From: Woeseiaceae bacterium
GTDB taxonomy: Bacteria; Pseudomonadota; Gammaproteobacteria; Steroidobacterales; Woeseiaceae
Direction of reading: 5' to 3'
Assembly (NCBI GenBank): GCA_028227395.1
Contig: JAOIZZ010000005.1
Location: forward strand, 1-64,000
DNA length: 64,000 bases
The translations under genes were made by a program, and so were the position numbers. Below are positions 26,386-37,404 of the stretch, one piece after another. Position 1 is the stretch's first letter. Each line of letters opens with the position of its first letter. A model generated the notes under the pieces. The model ran no database searches. It worked only from the letters and a program-made list of their open reading frames with translations, and was not told the DNA's origin.

Positions 26386-29226
26386 TTAAATTTCGGCAAT
26401 TTTCAATAAAGGCTTAAGGAATTGACCTGTAAAAGATGAGTCAATCTTAACAATATCCTCTGGCGATCCAGTAGCAATAACATTTCCACCACCTTCACCT
26501 CCCTCAGGACCGATATCAATAACCCAGTCAGCTGTTTTAATGACATCAAGATTATGCTCAATAACTACAATTGTATTTCCTTTATCTCTGAGGCGATGCA
26601 AAACTTTCAAGAGGAGGCTTATATCCTGAAAATGAAGACCGGTTGTAGGCTCATCTAAAATATATAGAGTATTACCTGTATCACGTTTTGATAATTCCTT
26701 GGCAAGTTTAATTCTTTGAGCTTCGCCACCAGATAATGTTGTCGCATTTTGACCCAATCGAATATATGACAGCCCTACATCTATTAGAGTTTGTAATTTC
26801 TTTGCCAATACAGGAATATTGGTAAAGAAAATCGACGCTTCTTCAACTGTCATCTCTAAAATTTCATTGATATTCTTACTTTTATATAAGGTTTCTAGAG
26901 TTTCGCGGTTATAGCGCTTTCCATGACATACATCACAGGAAACATAGACATCGGGTAGGAAATGCATAGCAACTTTTATTACTCCATCACCTTGACAGCC
27001 CTCACATCTGCCACCTTTTACATTAAAACTAAATCTACCGGGAAGATAGCCACGAGAGCGAGCTTCCTGGGTTCCAGCGAATAGCTCGCGAATAGGAGTA
27101 AAAAGTCCACTGTATGTAGCAGGATTGGATCTTGGTGTTCTTCCAATGGGGCTTTGACTGATGTCTATGACACGATCAATATTTTCAATACCATCGATAC
27201 CTTTGTGCGGCGCTGGATTACGATTGGATTTATTAAGCTCATCGGCCACAGATTTATATAATGTATCATTAATTAATGTTGATTTTCCAGAGCCAGAAAC
27301 ACCAGTTACGCAAGTCATTAAACTCAATGGAATAGAAACTGTCACTTCTTTTAAGTTATTACCTGAAGCTCCATTAATGGTGATGGATTTTTTAAAATTT
27401 GCCACCGAGCGTTCTTTAGGGACAGCTATACTTTTTATTCCCGACAAGTAATTACCAGTGAGTGAGTGTTCATTGTTCTTTATGTCTTCGGGTGTTCCAG
27501 ATGCGACTATCTCACCACCATGTATTCCAGCACCAGGACCAATATCAATCACATGGTCAGCTGCCATAATAGCTTCTTCATCATGCTCCACAACAATCAC
27601 TGTATTACCAATATCTCTCAAATGAGTGAGTGTTTTGAGAAGTCGTTGATTATCACGTTGATGAAGGCCTATGGATGGCTCATCCAGCACATAAAGAACA
27701 CCGACAAGACCTGATCCAATTTGACTGGCTAATCGAATACGTTGTGCTTCACCACCAGATAGCGTGTCTGCACTTCGATTGATTGATAGATAATCTAGAC
27801 CAACATCACTTAAAAAATTTAACCTAGAGCTAATTTCTTTCGTTATTTTTTCTGCAATCGTCGCACGCCAGCCCGTCATTTTAATTTCTTTGAAATAATT
27901 TTTTGCATATTCAACAGACATTTCACTTATTTGAGGTAAATTCTGATCACCAACAAAAACATTTCTTGCCGACTCATTCAATCTCGTTCCGTGGCAATCA
28001 GGACAAGTCTGACTGTTTAGAAATTTACCAAGTTCTTCCCTGACGGCATTAGATTCCGTCTCTAGATAACGACGATCTAGATTAGGAATAATTCCCTCAA
28101 AGCTATGTTTTTTCTGAATCATCATTTTTCTGTTTTTAAAACTTTGATAAGTAAATTCAATTTTTTCATTACCGCTACCATGTAGGATTATTTTTTGAAT
28201 ATTCCTATCTAGCTCACTAAATGGTGTTTCTATATCAAACTTATAATGCTTAGCAATACTTTGGATCATATGGAAGTAGTAAGTTGTTTTTCGGTCCCAA
28301 CCTCTGATCGCACCGCCAGCGAGAGATAAATCCTCATTAACAACTACTTTTTTAGGATCAAAGAATTGCTTTAAACCTAAACCATCACATGCCTTACATG
28401 CACCATTAGGGTTATTGAAAGAAAATAGTCTGGGCTCAAGTTCTGTTAGGCTATAACCACATATATTGCATGCATAGCGATCAGAGAATACTATTTGTTT
28501 TTCCTTGTCTTTCTCAAGTGAAGCAATATAGGTAACTCCATCGGCTATTTTTAAAGACATTTCGAACGATTCAGCAAGTCTTAATTTCATTTCTGGCCTA
28601 ACTTTAAATCGATCAATCACTATTTCTATAGTATGTTTTTGATTCAACTCAAGATTTGGAGGGTCGTCTAATTCGTATATTTCACCATTTATCCTGGCGC
28701 GAATAAAACCTTGAGATTGATAATTTTTCATAAGCTGTAGGTGCTCACCTTTGCGATTAATGACCACGGGAGCGAGCATTAATAATGGTTCTCCTTCTGG
28801 AAAAGACAATACTTTATCTACCATTTCACTTACGGTTTGAGCTTCTAGTTTTACTTTGTGAGAAGGACAAAAAGGTGTTCCTGCTCTCGCAAAAAGCAGC
28901 CTTAAGTAATCATAGATTTCTGTAACGGTCCCAACGGTGGATCTTGGGTTATGTGATGTAGATTTTTGTTCAATAGATATTGCTGGTGATAATCCATGAA
29001 TATGATCTACATCAGGTTTTTCCATGACAGACAGGAACTGCCTAGCATAGGTCGATAAAGATTCTACATATCGACGCCGACCTTCTGCATAAATAGTATC
29101 AAAAGCCAATGATGATTTACCTGAACCTGATAATCCAGTTATAACAATCAGTTTATCTCTAGGAATATCTAGATCTATATTTTTTAAGTTATGGGTTCTG
29201 GCACCGCGGATATCTATAGATTTCAT
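26386..29226 (-). CDS. uvrA: UvrABC excinuclease subunit A
   Basis: UvrA scans DNA for damage and loads UvrB. From the ATG at 29226 ([16 protein letters not shown]) it has 946 residues, matching E. coli (940). The frame stays open to a TTG at 29316, but those 30 residues lack homology. Both ABC modules are complete: GLSGSGKSS and GVSGSGKST Walker A motifs, two LSGGEAQRI signatures, and zinc clusters CNIC/CKAC and CEGC/CDVC. No convincing LexA operator was found upstream. It is divergent from an MFS gene and close to ssb, as in Pseudomonas. Confidence 0.96.
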   Translation of the reverse strand: MKSIDIRGARTHNLKNIDLDIPRDKLIVITGLSGSGKSSLAFDTIYAEGRRRYVESLSTYARQFLSVMEKPDVDHIHGLSPAISIEQKSTSHNPRSTVGTVTEIYDYLRLLFARAGTPFCPSHKVKLEAQTVSEMVDKVLSFPEGEPLLMLAPVVINRKGEHLQLMKNYQSQGFIRARINGEIYELDDPPNLELNQKHTIEIVIDRFKVRPEMKLRLAESFEMSLKIADGVTYIASLEKDKEKQIVFSDRYACNICGYSLTELEPRLFSFNNPNGACKACDGLGLKQFFDPKKVVVNEDLSLAGGAIRGWDRKTTYYFHMIQSIAKHYKFDIETPFSELDRNIQKIILHGSGNEKIEFTYQSFKNRKMMIQKKHSFEGIIPNLDRRYLETESNAVREELGKFLNSQTCPDCHGTRLNESARNVFVGDQNLPQISEMSVEYAKNYFKEIKMTGWRATIAEKITKEISSRLNFLSDVGLDYLSINRSADTLSGGEAQRIRLASQIGSGLVGVLYVLDEPSIGLHQRDNQRLLKTLTHLRDIGNTVIVVEHDEEAIMAADHVIDIGPGAGIHGGEIVASGTPEDIKNNEHSLTGNYLSGIKSIAVPKERSVANFKKSITINGASGNNLKEVTVSIPLSLMTCVTGVSGSGKSTLINDTLYKSVADELNKSNRNPAPHKGIDGIENIDRVIDISQSPIGRTPRSNPATYSGLFTPIRELFAGTQEARSRGYLPGRFSFNVKGGRCEGCQGDGVIKVAMHFLPDVYVSCDVCHGKRYNRETLETLYKSKNINEILEMTVEEASIFFTNIPVLAKKLQTLIDVGLSYIRLGQNATTLSGGEAQRIKLAKELSKRDTGNTLYILDEPTTGLHFQDISLLLKVLHRLRDKGNTIVVIEHNLDVIKTADWVIDIGPEGGEGGGNVIATGSPEDIVKIDSSFTGQFLKPLLKIAEI

Positions 29227-29412
29227 GAATAATTTCATAACATAATTAGGGCAACCTGTTAATATACTGCCAGCACATATGTTTGAGCAAAGACACTTTA
29301 TAACTATTTGTAACAATCAATAAATTGTTATTTGGTTCTTGATTAGAAAAGTATTTTTTAATCTTACTATTCCTAGCATTATCATAGCTTTATATTGAAT
29401 TAAGTATTTTAT

Positions 29413-30585
29413 ATGCCCTTAGAAAAAAAATATATTGAAAATAAAATGCTCAATGAAGAGCGTAAAGTGGTCGGTGTTATTGCGCTGATTGCCATGTTTA
29501 GAATGTTTGGATTATTTGCCCTTCTTCCAGTTCTTTCCCTCTATGCCAGTGAGTTAATGTATGCAACGCCTTTTTTAATAGGAATTTCAGTCGGTGCCTA
29601 TGGCTTAACACAAGCTATTTTTCAGATTCCATTAGGTATGCTCTCAGATAAGATTGGACGAAAATTCGTCATTTGCCTTGGCTTGTCTATTTTTATTTTG
29701 GGAAGTTTGACTGCGGCCTATAGTGACTCTATTTACGGGGTGATTGCCGGTCGTTTTTTGCAAGGTGCTGGAGCAATTTCAGCAACACTTACAGCCTTAT
29801 TGGCAGATGCAACAAGAAAGGAAGTTCGAACAAAATCAATGGCTGTTTTGGGAATGGGGATAGGAAGCTCTTTTCTAATTGCATTAATTGTTGGCCCCTT
29901 GATTGCTGCCATATTTGGCGTCAGATCATTATTTTTCATGGCTGCAGTTGTTGCAGTTATCGCCATGTTTCTATTATTACTCATACCATCAAGCCTCATA
30001 AAAACTAATACCGTAATTCAGTTAAGAATAAAAGATGCGCTGAAAGCAAAATTATTAATAATTGACCTGCATGTCTATTTATTGCATTTAATTTTAACTT
30101 TGATGTTTGTCGTAATACCGCTGTTATTATTAAATCAATTGCAAATTCCATTATTAGATCACTGGAAGATGTATGTTTTTTCGTTGCTGCTTTCCTTGAT
30201 AGTAACCATTCCTATGATTATGAATGATGGCCGAATGGGAAAACGAATTTACATATCTTTTTCAATCATCTTATTGTTTTTAAGTCAGCTAATTATGACT
30301 TTTTATAATCACTCTCAGATAATGGTATTCTCTAGTTTGACGATTTTCTTTGCTGGTTTTAACTTTTTAGAGGCTTCTTTACCTGCAAGATTATCTATTT
30401 TGGCAAATGATGAGCTAAGAGGGACCTCATTGGGTATTTTTTCCAGTTTTCAATTTTTAGGTGCATTTTCAGGGGGTCTGCTAGGCGGATGGTTGATGAT
30501 TGCTCTTGGGACGCAAAATGTATTCATTTTTACCTCCATCCTGGTCTTCTGTTGGTTGGTATCTTTATTTTTCTTTGAGGATTAA
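29413..30585 (+). CDS. Major facilitator superfamily transporter
   Basis: A 390-residue inner-membrane protein with about twelve hydrophobic segments. The MFS motif A is GMLSDKIGRKFVICLG between helices 2 and 3, and RFLQGAGAISATLTALLAD is a motif B-like segment. The position between uvrA and ssb is a conserved gammaproteobacterial arrangement for a YajR-like exporter. The extra C-terminal YAM domain of E. coli YajR is absent. The substrate is unknown. Confidence 0.88.
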   Translation: MPLEKKYIENKMLNEERKVVGVIALIAMFRMFGLFALLPVLSLYASELMYATPFLIGISVGAYGLTQAIFQIPLGMLSDKIGRKFVICLGLSIFILGSLTAAYSDSIYGVIAGRFLQGAGAISATLTALLADATRKEVRTKSMAVLGMGIGSSFLIALIVGPLIAAIFGVRSLFFMAAVVAVIAMFLLLLIPSSLIKTNTVIQLRIKDALKAKLLIIDLHVYLLHLILTLMFVVIPLLLLNQLQIPLLDHWKMYVFSLLLSLIVTIPMIMNDGRMGKRIYISFSIILLFLSQLIMTFYNHSQIMVFSSLTIFFAGFNFLEASLPARLSILANDELRGTSLGIFSSFQFLGAFSGGLLGGWLMIALGTQNVFIFTSILVFCWLVSLFFFED

Positions 30586-30701
30586 TTAAATAAAATTGGA
30601 TACTTACTGGTAATTAGAGTGATCAAAGCTCTACAATAGAGAATAGAAAAAAATTATACTTAAAAAATCAATTTAATTACATCAATAATGAGGAATAAAA
30701 G

Positions 30702-31148
30702 ATGGCACGTGGAGTTAATAAAGTAATTTTAGTCGGAACTTTAGGTGCCGATCCAGATACTCGTTACACACCGAGTAATGCCGCTGTTACTAATTTGAGT
30801 ATAGCTACCAATGAGTCCTGGAAAGATAAGCAATCAGGAGAGCAAAAAGAAAAAACTGAATGGCATCGCGTAGTAATGTTTAACCGTTTAGCTGAAATAG
30901 CTACAGAATACCTCAGAAAAGGATCTCAAGTTTATATTGAGGGTAAAATTCAAACTAGAAAATGGGAAGATAAGGAAGGAAAAGATCGCTGGACAACTGA
31001 AATTGTGGCAAATGAAATGCAAATGCTTGGATCTAGATCTTCTGGAGGTAATTCAGCCCCATCGCCCATGGAAGGTTCACCTTCAACTACCGCATCGGCA
31101 CCAAAATCTCAGAGCTCTGATGATTTTGATGATGACATTCCATTTTAG
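30702..31148 (+). CDS. ssb: Single-stranded DNA-binding protein
   Basis: 148 residues: an N-terminal OB fold ([21 protein letters not shown], then [29 protein letters not shown]), a Ser/Pro/Gly-rich linker at about residues 110-138, and the acidic tail DDFDDDIPF, which recruits partner proteins. A GAGGAA lies before the ATG. It is followed by a hairpin. Confidence 0.97.
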   Translation: MARGVNKVILVGTLGADPDTRYTPSNAAVTNLSIATNESWKDKQSGEQKEKTEWHRVVMFNRLAEIATEYLRKGSQVYIEGKIQTRKWEDKEGKDRWTTEIVANEMQMLGSRSSGGNSAPSPMEGSPSTTASAPKSQSSDDFDDDIPF

Positions 31149-31181
31149 AATTTTGTTATTACCATTTAATTAATTGACCGA

Positions 31182-31205
31182 ATAACCCCCCTAATATGGG
31201 GTTAT
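31182..31205 (+). terminator. Hairpin after ssb, possible terminator
   Basis: ATAACCCC (31182-31189) pairs perfectly with GGGGTTAT (31198-31205) around an eight-base loop. The downstream sequence is AT-rich but has no continuous T run, so termination may be weak or rho-assisted. It separates ssb from miaB. Confidence 0.5.
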
Positions 31206-31238
31206 ATATAAAATTCCTTATTTCTCTATGAATTGCCA

Positions 31239-32561
31239 ATGAATAATAAATTATTTATAAAAACTATGGGCTGCCAGATGAATGTCTATGATTCTGAGAA
31301 GATGGCTGCTGTTCTCAAGGAATCTCATGGCTATGAGTTAATTGAATCCCCTGAAGATGCGGATCTTTTGTTGGTCAATACCTGCTCTATTCGTGAAAAA
31401 GCAGAAGAAAAGGTTTTCTCTCAATTGGGTCGCTGGCAATCATTAAAAAAGAAAAAACCTGAAATGATGATTGGCGTTGGTGGTTGTGTGGCCAGTCAAG
31501 AAGGGGCAGGAATTGGCAAAAGAGCTCCTTATGTAGATCTTATTTTTGGACCACAAACTCTGCATAGATTGCCAAGCATGCTTGAAGATGCAAAAAATAA
31601 ACAAGAAACTATTGTTGATATCTCTTTTCCACAGATAGAAAAGTTTGACTGTCTTCCTGAGCCAAGAGCAGAAGGGCCATCTGCATTTGTTTCCATTATG
31701 GAAGGATGTAGTAAATATTGTACTTATTGTGTTGTACCTTATACGCGCGGTGAAGAGATTAGTCGTCCTTTGGATGATGTTATTGCTGAAATTTATTCAT
31801 TAGCAAAACAGGGCGTAAGAGAGGTGAATCTTTTAGGTCAGAATGTCAATTCATATCAAGGCTTAATGCATGATGGGCAAATCGCTGATTTGGCAACATT
31901 AATTTATTACGTTGCTGCGGTTGACGGTGTTGATCGTATTAGATTTACAACCTCTCATCCCGTTGAATTTAATGATAGCTTAATTCAAGCTTATGCAGAT
32001 AATCCTGAATTAGCTAATTATTTGCATTTGCCAGTTCAAAGTGGCGCTGACCGAATATTATCACTAATGAAACGCGGTCATACTGCAATTGAATATAAAC
32101 AAAAAATTCGAAAATTAAGAAAAATTAGGCCTAGCATCTCTATTTCATCTGATTTTATTGTTGGTTTCCCTGGGGAAACAGAAGAAGATTTTGCAAAAAC
32201 AATGAAATTAATAACCGATATCGGCTTTGATCAATCATTCAGTTTTATCTATAGTCGACGTCCAGGTACACCAGCATCGAATATAAAGGATGATGTTGAA
32301 ATGGAGATTAAAAAAGAACGCTTGCGATTGTTGCAAGAACAGATAACCTCGCAAGCATTTGCAATCAGCAAATCTATGATTGGAAGTCATCAGAAAGTTT
32401 TAGTTGAGCGACATTCTAAGAAAAATTCATCTGAGTTATCAGGAAGGACAGAGAATATGCGTTGGGTCAATTTTATCGCCAATGAAAGTTGTATCGGGCA
32501 ATTTGTTGATGTAGTTATTACTGAAGCTCTGCCTAATTCGCTTCGAGGCAGGCTTCTTTAG
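31239..32561 (+). CDS. miaB: tRNA-2-methylthio-N6-dimethylallyladenosine synthase
   Basis: A radical-SAM methylthiotransferase that modifies A37 of tRNAs reading U-initial codons. From the ATG at 31239 it has 440 residues. The N-terminal MTTase domain has Cys in [15 protein letters not shown] and GVGGCVAS, which bind the auxiliary cluster. The radical-SAM motif is [16 protein letters not shown] (CxxxCxxC). A C-terminal TRAM domain follows ([10 protein letters not shown]). A TTG at 31233 is in frame but less likely. Confidence 0.96.
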   Translation: MNNKLFIKTMGCQMNVYDSEKMAAVLKESHGYELIESPEDADLLLVNTCSIREKAEEKVFSQLGRWQSLKKKKPEMMIGVGGCVASQEGAGIGKRAPYVDLIFGPQTLHRLPSMLEDAKNKQETIVDISFPQIEKFDCLPEPRAEGPSAFVSIMEGCSKYCTYCVVPYTRGEEISRPLDDVIAEIYSLAKQGVREVNLLGQNVNSYQGLMHDGQIADLATLIYYVAAVDGVDRIRFTTSHPVEFNDSLIQAYADNPELANYLHLPVQSGADRILSLMKRGHTAIEYKQKIRKLRKIRPSISISSDFIVGFPGETEEDFAKTMKLITDIGFDQSFSFIYSRRPGTPASNIKDDVEMEIKKERLRLLQEQITSQAFAISKSMIGSHQKVLVERHSKKNSSELSGRTENMRWVNFIANESCIGQFVDVVITEALPNSLRGRLL

Positions 32562-32600
32562 GTGGAAACTTATCCTTAGAATTGAGTTAATAGACTAACA

Positions 32601-33575
32601 TTGAATATCACCCAAGAAATAATTTTTGATTCTTTCAGTAATAAAAGACTGGCAAATTTATGCGGTCAATTTGATGAAAATCTAAGACATATTGAAAATC
32701 AATTAAAAATTAATATTTTTAGTCATGCGAATACTTTTAAGGTAACAGGCAATAAAGAGACAGTATCAATAGCAAACAAAGTTATTCAATCTCTTTATGG
32801 CTTAACTTTAAATCAAAATATTGATCTTGAGCAAGTGCATATCATCTTACAAGAATATGGTATGCAAGAAGATGATAATTTGTCTTCTGATAATATTGAA
32901 GACTTATATGGACATGATAATCAGATTCAAACCCCTAAAAAACTCATTCGACCTAGAGGTCAAAATCAAAACACCTATTTAGCTTCAATACAGCAAGATG
33001 ATTTATCTTTTGGAATTGGTCCTGCTGGTACAGGAAAGACTTATTTGGCAGTTGCCAGCGCAATTCAAGCGTTAGAGGATGATGAAGTAAGAAGAATTAT
33101 ATTAGTTAGACCCGCGGTAGAGGCTGGAGAAAATTTAGGTTTTCTCCCCGGTGACTTATCGCAAAAAGTGGATCCTTATTTACGGCCAATGTATGACGCT
33201 TTATATGACATGCTTGGATCGAATCAAGTAACTAAATTAATTGAGCAAAATCTTATAGAAGTCGCACCATTGGCTTTTATGCGAGGACGTTCACTTAATG
33301 AATCTTTTTTAATTTTAGATGAAGCCCAAAATACGACTATTCAACAAATGAAAATGTTTTTAACTAGGATTGGCTTTGGTTCAAGGGCAGTTGTAACTGG
33401 CGATATTACTCAAATAGATCTTCCCAAAGGCCAGAAATCTGGTTTAATTCACTGCGCTCGGATTCTAAAAAATATTGATAGCATCTCATTCACTTATTTT
33501 TTACCGCAAGATGTTGTCAGGCATGATCTGGTGAAATTAATTATAAACGCATATGAATCTGAAAATTCTAATTAG
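32601..33575 (+). CDS. ybeZ: PhoH-like ATPase (YbeZ)
   Basis: A 324-residue cytoplasmic ATPase with an N-terminal KH-like region and a PhoH core. Walker A is GPAGTGKT near residue 143; Walker B is FLILDEAQNTT near residue 238. VRPAVEAGENLGFLPGD and SRAVVTGDITQIDLP are conserved. The start is TTG; no in-frame ATG lies between the preceding stop and the conserved region. It sits between miaB and ybeY, its usual place, and probably acts with YbeY in RNA metabolism. Confidence 0.9.
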   Translation: MNITQEIIFDSFSNKRLANLCGQFDENLRHIENQLKINIFSHANTFKVTGNKETVSIANKVIQSLYGLTLNQNIDLEQVHIILQEYGMQEDDNLSSDNIEDLYGHDNQIQTPKKLIRPRGQNQNTYLASIQQDDLSFGIGPAGTGKTYLAVASAIQALEDDEVRRIILVRPAVEAGENLGFLPGDLSQKVDPYLRPMYDALYDMLGSNQVTKLIEQNLIEVAPLAFMRGRSLNESFLILDEAQNTTIQQMKMFLTRIGFGSRAVVTGDITQIDLPKGQKSGLIHCARILKNIDSISFTYFLPQDVVRHDLVKLIINAYESENSN

Positions 33576-33583
33576 ATAAATAT

Positions 33584-34081
33584 ATGTTAAAAAGTAATTA
33601 CATATTATCTATGGATATAGATAATTTAAGCGGCATAAAGATACCAGAAAAAAAGACGATAGAGGACTGGCTTGATTGTGCACTGAAATCTATTAACCAC
33701 GATATCTTGAAAACAAACAGCCATCTTGAATTAAGCATAAGAGTAGTTGATGAATTAGAAATGACCACTCTCAATCATAAATTTAGGAATAATAATAGAG
33801 TTACAAATGTATTATCCTTTCCATCAAAAATGAATGAAGCATATTCAAAACCTTTTACGTATCCATATCATCTAGGCGATATTGTGATTTGTGCTTTAGT
33901 TTTGAATGAAGAGGCACAAATACAAGCAAAAACTATAAATGCGCATTGGTGTCATATAATTGTGCATGGTTTTTTACATTTATTTGATTATGATCACCTT
34001 CGCAATGATGAAGCCCTTAAAATGGAGCAACTTGAAGGAAAGATATGCGGTAAGTTGGGTTTTGATGATCCTTATAAATGA
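33584..34081 (+). CDS. ybeY: Endoribonuclease / rRNA maturation factor YbeY
   Basis: A 165-residue zinc-dependent RNase in 16S rRNA 3'-end maturation and ribosome quality control. The metal-binding signature HGFLHLFDYDH carries three His ligands near residues 127-137. NNRVTNVLSFP and LGDIVIC are also typical. It starts eight bases after ybeZ. Confidence 0.93.
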   Translation: MLKSNYILSMDIDNLSGIKIPEKKTIEDWLDCALKSINHDILKTNSHLELSIRVVDELEMTTLNHKFRNNNRVTNVLSFPSKMNEAYSKPFTYPYHLGDIVICALVLNEEAQIQAKTINAHWCHIIVHGFLHLFDYDHLRNDEALKMEQLEGKICGKLGFDDPYK

Positions 34082-34164
34082 ATAGCCATAAGTATTTAGT
34101 CATGTCTTTATTTAGAATATTTAGATTGATCTTTTTTTCTCTAGAAATAATACTAGTAATATAA

Positions 34165-35022
34165 ATGAATGATAAAAAACAACCTAAAATAAGCGAAGGA
34201 ATACTTGGCTTTTTGGGGCGCATTAAACGCGCCATTAAAGGCGAACCTTTCAATCGTAGAGAGATCCAAGAACTACTCCAGAATACTCGTGGAGCGATTG
34301 ATTCCGATGAAGAAAAGATGGTATCAGGGGTACTTGATGTAGCTGAAACACAGGTTCGAGAAGTGATGATCCCTAGATCTCAAATGGTTGTCATTGAGAA
34401 TACAAATTCTTTGAGAGAGATATTAGAAATAATTGTATCTTCTGGCCACTCAAGATTTCCAGTTATGAATAAAGACCAAGAGTCATGTATTGGTGTTTTA
34501 TTGGCAAAAGATTTGTTACGACATTTTAAAGATGCTGCGAGTGATAATATTGATATTAAACGTTATATTCGCCCATTATCGGTAATTCCAGAATCTAAAC
34601 GATTAAATACTTTATTAAAAGAATTTAGAGACAGTCATAACCATATGGCCATTGTGGTTGATGAGTATGGTGGTATTTCTGGCTTACTTACTATTGAGGA
34701 TGTTCTTGAAGAGATTGTTGGGGAAATTGATGATGAGCACGACACTCAGGAGCTAGAATATATCCAAAAGAAAAAAAGTAATGATGGAAGTGAATATTAT
34801 TTGGTACTTGCACTCACAAAGGTTGAAGATTTCAATGACTACTTTAAATGCAAACTTGAGCAAAGCTCTTACGATACGATCGGAGGTTTAGTTGTACATG
34901 AATTTGGAAGATTACCAAGAAACGGAGAAAAATTAATTTTTTCTAACTTCAAGTTCTCTGTTATTAAAACCCATCTGAGGCGTATTGAAGTATTATCGGT
35001 CAAAAAAGTGATTTCAAATTAG
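34165..35022 (+). CDS. ybeX: CorC/YbeX-family CBS-domain protein
   Basis: 285 residues: an N-terminal segment ([13 protein letters not shown]), paired CBS domains at about residues 65-190 ([13 protein letters not shown] and [27 protein letters not shown]), and a C-terminal CorC_HlyC domain. It lacks the membrane helices of larger HlyC/CorC proteins. It is linked to magnesium/cobalt efflux and, as YbeX, to ribosome metabolism. The 83-base gap before it has a TTGATC/TAATAC promoter-like pair (34126-34153), and there is no Shine-Dalgarno. Confidence 0.9.
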   Translation: MNDKKQPKISEGILGFLGRIKRAIKGEPFNRREIQELLQNTRGAIDSDEEKMVSGVLDVAETQVREVMIPRSQMVVIENTNSLREILEIIVSSGHSRFPVMNKDQESCIGVLLAKDLLRHFKDAASDNIDIKRYIRPLSVIPESKRLNTLLKEFRDSHNHMAIVVDEYGGISGLLTIEDVLEEIVGEIDDEHDTQELEYIQKKKSNDGSEYYLVLALTKVEDFNDYFKCKLEQSSYDTIGGLVVHEFGRLPRNGEKLIFSNFKFSVIKTHLRRIEVLSVKKVISN

Positions 35023-35060
35023 TGCAAATAAGAAATTAATGTTTGAGATGTTATTCAATA

Positions 35061-36590
35061 ATGTTTGAAAAAATAAATCTCACACAATTTAAATTTAAAT
35101 ATTCATACTGCATGTTATTTTCATTCTTTTTGCTTGGTATATTATTAACTTCAATTTTCTCACCCTCAAATTTTTATTACTTAGCGCCATTTGTATTGCT
35201 ACCAGTATTCTATTCCTGCCTAAAACTTCCACCCAAGTTATCTGCATTATATTTATTTAGTTTTGGACTGGGCCATTTTTTGACAGGCGTTTACTGGATT
35301 TATATCTCAGTTCATTCTTTTGGGCAAGCGCCAATTTGGATAGCAATTTTTTTAATGTTTGGATTGGTTTTATTGATGGCTTCTTACTTCGCATTGGCCG
35401 GATGGCTGATATCTTGGTGGACAAATGGACGTGCTTTTGCCTTAATTTTTATAGGTCCATCTATTTGGGTTTTATTTGAATGGCTTAGGAGCTGGTTGTT
35501 TTCAGGATTCCCATGGATGACTATCGGTTACAGTCAAGTAGATACATTTTTATCAGGCTGGGCACCAGTATTAGGAGTGTTCGGTGTGTCTTGGTTGGTA
35601 TCCATTAGTGCCACTATATTTTTATATTTTACCCTTAAAAAAAGATATTTATTGGCTATATTTCTAATGAGTATGCCTTATATAATTGGCTTTAGTTTAA
35701 ATTTATACAGTTGGTCTCATAGTTTAGGAGAACCAATAAAAACAATCATCATTCAGGGCGGAGTCCCACAAAATCTAAAATGGACCGCTGAGCAGTTTCC
35801 TAAGACACTTGACCTTTATCTTCAGGCAACTAAGAATTCACCTAAAAATAGTTTTATTGTCTGGCCTGAGGTGGCTATTCCGGCTTCAAGTGATCGCATT
35901 GAAGGATATCTTCAGTTTATTCAAAAAGAAGCCAAAGAGTCTAATAAAAAAATTGCACTCGGTGTACTTGAAAAAAATAAAGACACGGGCTTATTATTTA
36001 ATAGTATGTTGTTCTTAGATGGCATTACAGAGCAATATTATCGAAAAAGACATTTAGTGCCTTTTGGTGAATATTTTCCTGTGCCAAGCTTTATTAGGGA
36101 ATGGATGCGTTTACAGAGTCTACCTAATAAGGATTTATCAAAAGGTAATCAAATACAGTCATTAATAAAGTTTAGTGAAAACATATTTTTAGCAACGGCA
36201 ATATGTTATGAAGTCGCCTTTGGTTCTGAGCAATTGTATGCTTTTCCTGATGCAGCCCTTCTGGTAAACATAAGCAATGATGCTTGGTTTGGAGATTCTA
36301 TTGCGCCTCATCAACACCTCCAAGTATCACGTATGCGATCATTAGAAGTTGGTCGTGAAATGATACGTGCCACAAATAATGGAATCAGTGCATTTATTGG
36401 TTCACGAGGCGAGGTCAATCAACAATCAGATCAATTTGTATTTGCAATGCTTTCTGCTGATATCCAACCTCGCAGAGGATCTACTCCTTATGTGTTATTT
36501 GGAAATTGGCCAATATTATTCTTGAGTGGCGTAATTTTGATATTTTTTTATTCATTCAGGATGAGAAATCTAAAATCTGCTGGGAATTAA
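35061..36590 (+). CDS. lnt: Apolipoprotein N-acyltransferase
   Basis: Lnt adds the third acyl chain to lipoproteins in the inner membrane. From the ATG at 35061 it has 509 residues; a TTG at 35043 is also in frame. About six N-terminal helices precede a nitrilase-like periplasmic domain. Catalytic candidates are Glu in VWPEVAIPA, a Lys in KKIALGVLEK, and Cys in TAICYEVAFG. NISNDAWFGDS is conserved. Lipoprotein targets in this window include LptE. Confidence 0.95.
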   Translation: MFEKINLTQFKFKYSYCMLFSFFLLGILLTSIFSPSNFYYLAPFVLLPVFYSCLKLPPKLSALYLFSFGLGHFLTGVYWIYISVHSFGQAPIWIAIFLMFGLVLLMASYFALAGWLISWWTNGRAFALIFIGPSIWVLFEWLRSWLFSGFPWMTIGYSQVDTFLSGWAPVLGVFGVSWLVSISATIFLYFTLKKRYLLAIFLMSMPYIIGFSLNLYSWSHSLGEPIKTIIIQGGVPQNLKWTAEQFPKTLDLYLQATKNSPKNSFIVWPEVAIPASSDRIEGYLQFIQKEAKESNKKIALGVLEKNKDTGLLFNSMLFLDGITEQYYRKRHLVPFGEYFPVPSFIREWMRLQSLPNKDLSKGNQIQSLIKFSENIFLATAICYEVAFGSEQLYAFPDAALLVNISNDAWFGDSIAPHQHLQVSRMRSLEVGREMIRATNNGISAFIGSRGEVNQQSDQFVFAMLSADIQPRRGSTPYVLFGNWPILFLSGVILIFFYSFRMRNLKSAGN

Positions 36591-36666
36591 TTTTCTCTGA
36601 TTATGGAATGTTTCGTTAAGGTCAATATATAATAGAGCAACTAATTTTTAAAAGGGTTGAGAGAAC

Positions 36667-37287
36667 ATGAAAATTGAACAAAAAGCAACTAATGTATTTT
36701 GGCAAGATGGTGAAATTTCAAGAGAGGATCGTTATAAGATTTTGCCACAAATTGGAGCAACAATTTGGTTTACGGGTTTATCAGGAAGTGGGAAAAGTAC
36801 AATCGCAGTAGCTCTTGAAAAAGCATTGCACGGTTTTGGTGTTTTATCTTATCGTTTAGATGGTGACAATATTCGTTTGGGTATAAATAAAAACTTAGGG
36901 TTTTCAGAGCAAGATCGTCAAGAAAATATAAGGCGTGTAGGTGAGGTTTCAAAATTATTCGGAGATGGAGGAATTATTGCAATATCGAGTTTTATTAGCC
37001 CGTATAAAGACGATCGAGATAATGTACGTATGCTTCACGACGAAGCTAAACTAAAATTTATTGAAGTATTTGTAGATTGTCCTTTAGCAACAGCCGAAAT
37101 ACGTGACCCGAAAGGTTTATATAAACGTGCTCGTGCAGGCGAAATTAAGAATTTTACGGGTATTGATGACCCCTATGAAATCCCAACTAAGCCAGAGATT
37201 CATCTTCATAGTGATAAGATGGAGCTTGAAGATGAAGTCTCAATTATTCTGAATTACCTCAGAGAGCAGAAGATTATAAAAATATAA
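36667..37287 (+). CDS. cysC: Adenylylsulfate kinase
   Basis: APS kinase makes PAPS from adenylylsulfate and ATP. 206 residues. Walker A is GLSGSGKST near residue 38; YRLDGDNIRLGINKNLGFS, SSFISPYKDDRDNVR (with the Ser of the active-site loop) and KGLYKRARAGEIKNFTGIDDPYE are diagnostic. An isolated TATAAT (36628-36633) lies upstream but has no good -35 box. No cysD, cysN or cysH gene is nearby. It interrupts the usual lnt to leuS order. Confidence 0.93.
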   Translation: MKIEQKATNVFWQDGEISREDRYKILPQIGATIWFTGLSGSGKSTIAVALEKALHGFGVLSYRLDGDNIRLGINKNLGFSEQDRQENIRRVGEVSKLFGDGGIIAISSFISPYKDDRDNVRMLHDEAKLKFIEVFVDCPLATAEIRDPKGLYKRARAGEIKNFTGIDDPYEIPTKPEIHLHSDKMELEDEVSIILNYLREQKIIKI

Positions 37288-37404
37288 ATAGAGATAATCG
37301 TCAAAAATCTGACAAAATCAAATGTATTAGAAATTCTTAAAGCTAACAAATGATTATTAGTCAAGAGTTTAAAATTTCAGTTAATCAAGTAAGAAAATAT
37401 TCAA

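Noticed and set aside
27161-27714. Two open frames on the plus strand inside uvrA
   Set aside because: Shadow frames opposite conserved UvrA sequence.
29250-29280. Possible LexA operator upstream of uvrA (CTGTTAATATACTG)
   Set aside because: The spacing and the second half do not fit CTG-N10-CAG; only a loose half-match.
29227-29316. 30-residue N-terminal extension of UvrA from a TTG
   Set aside because: No homology and no ribosome-binding site; the ATG at 29226 matches the family N-terminus.
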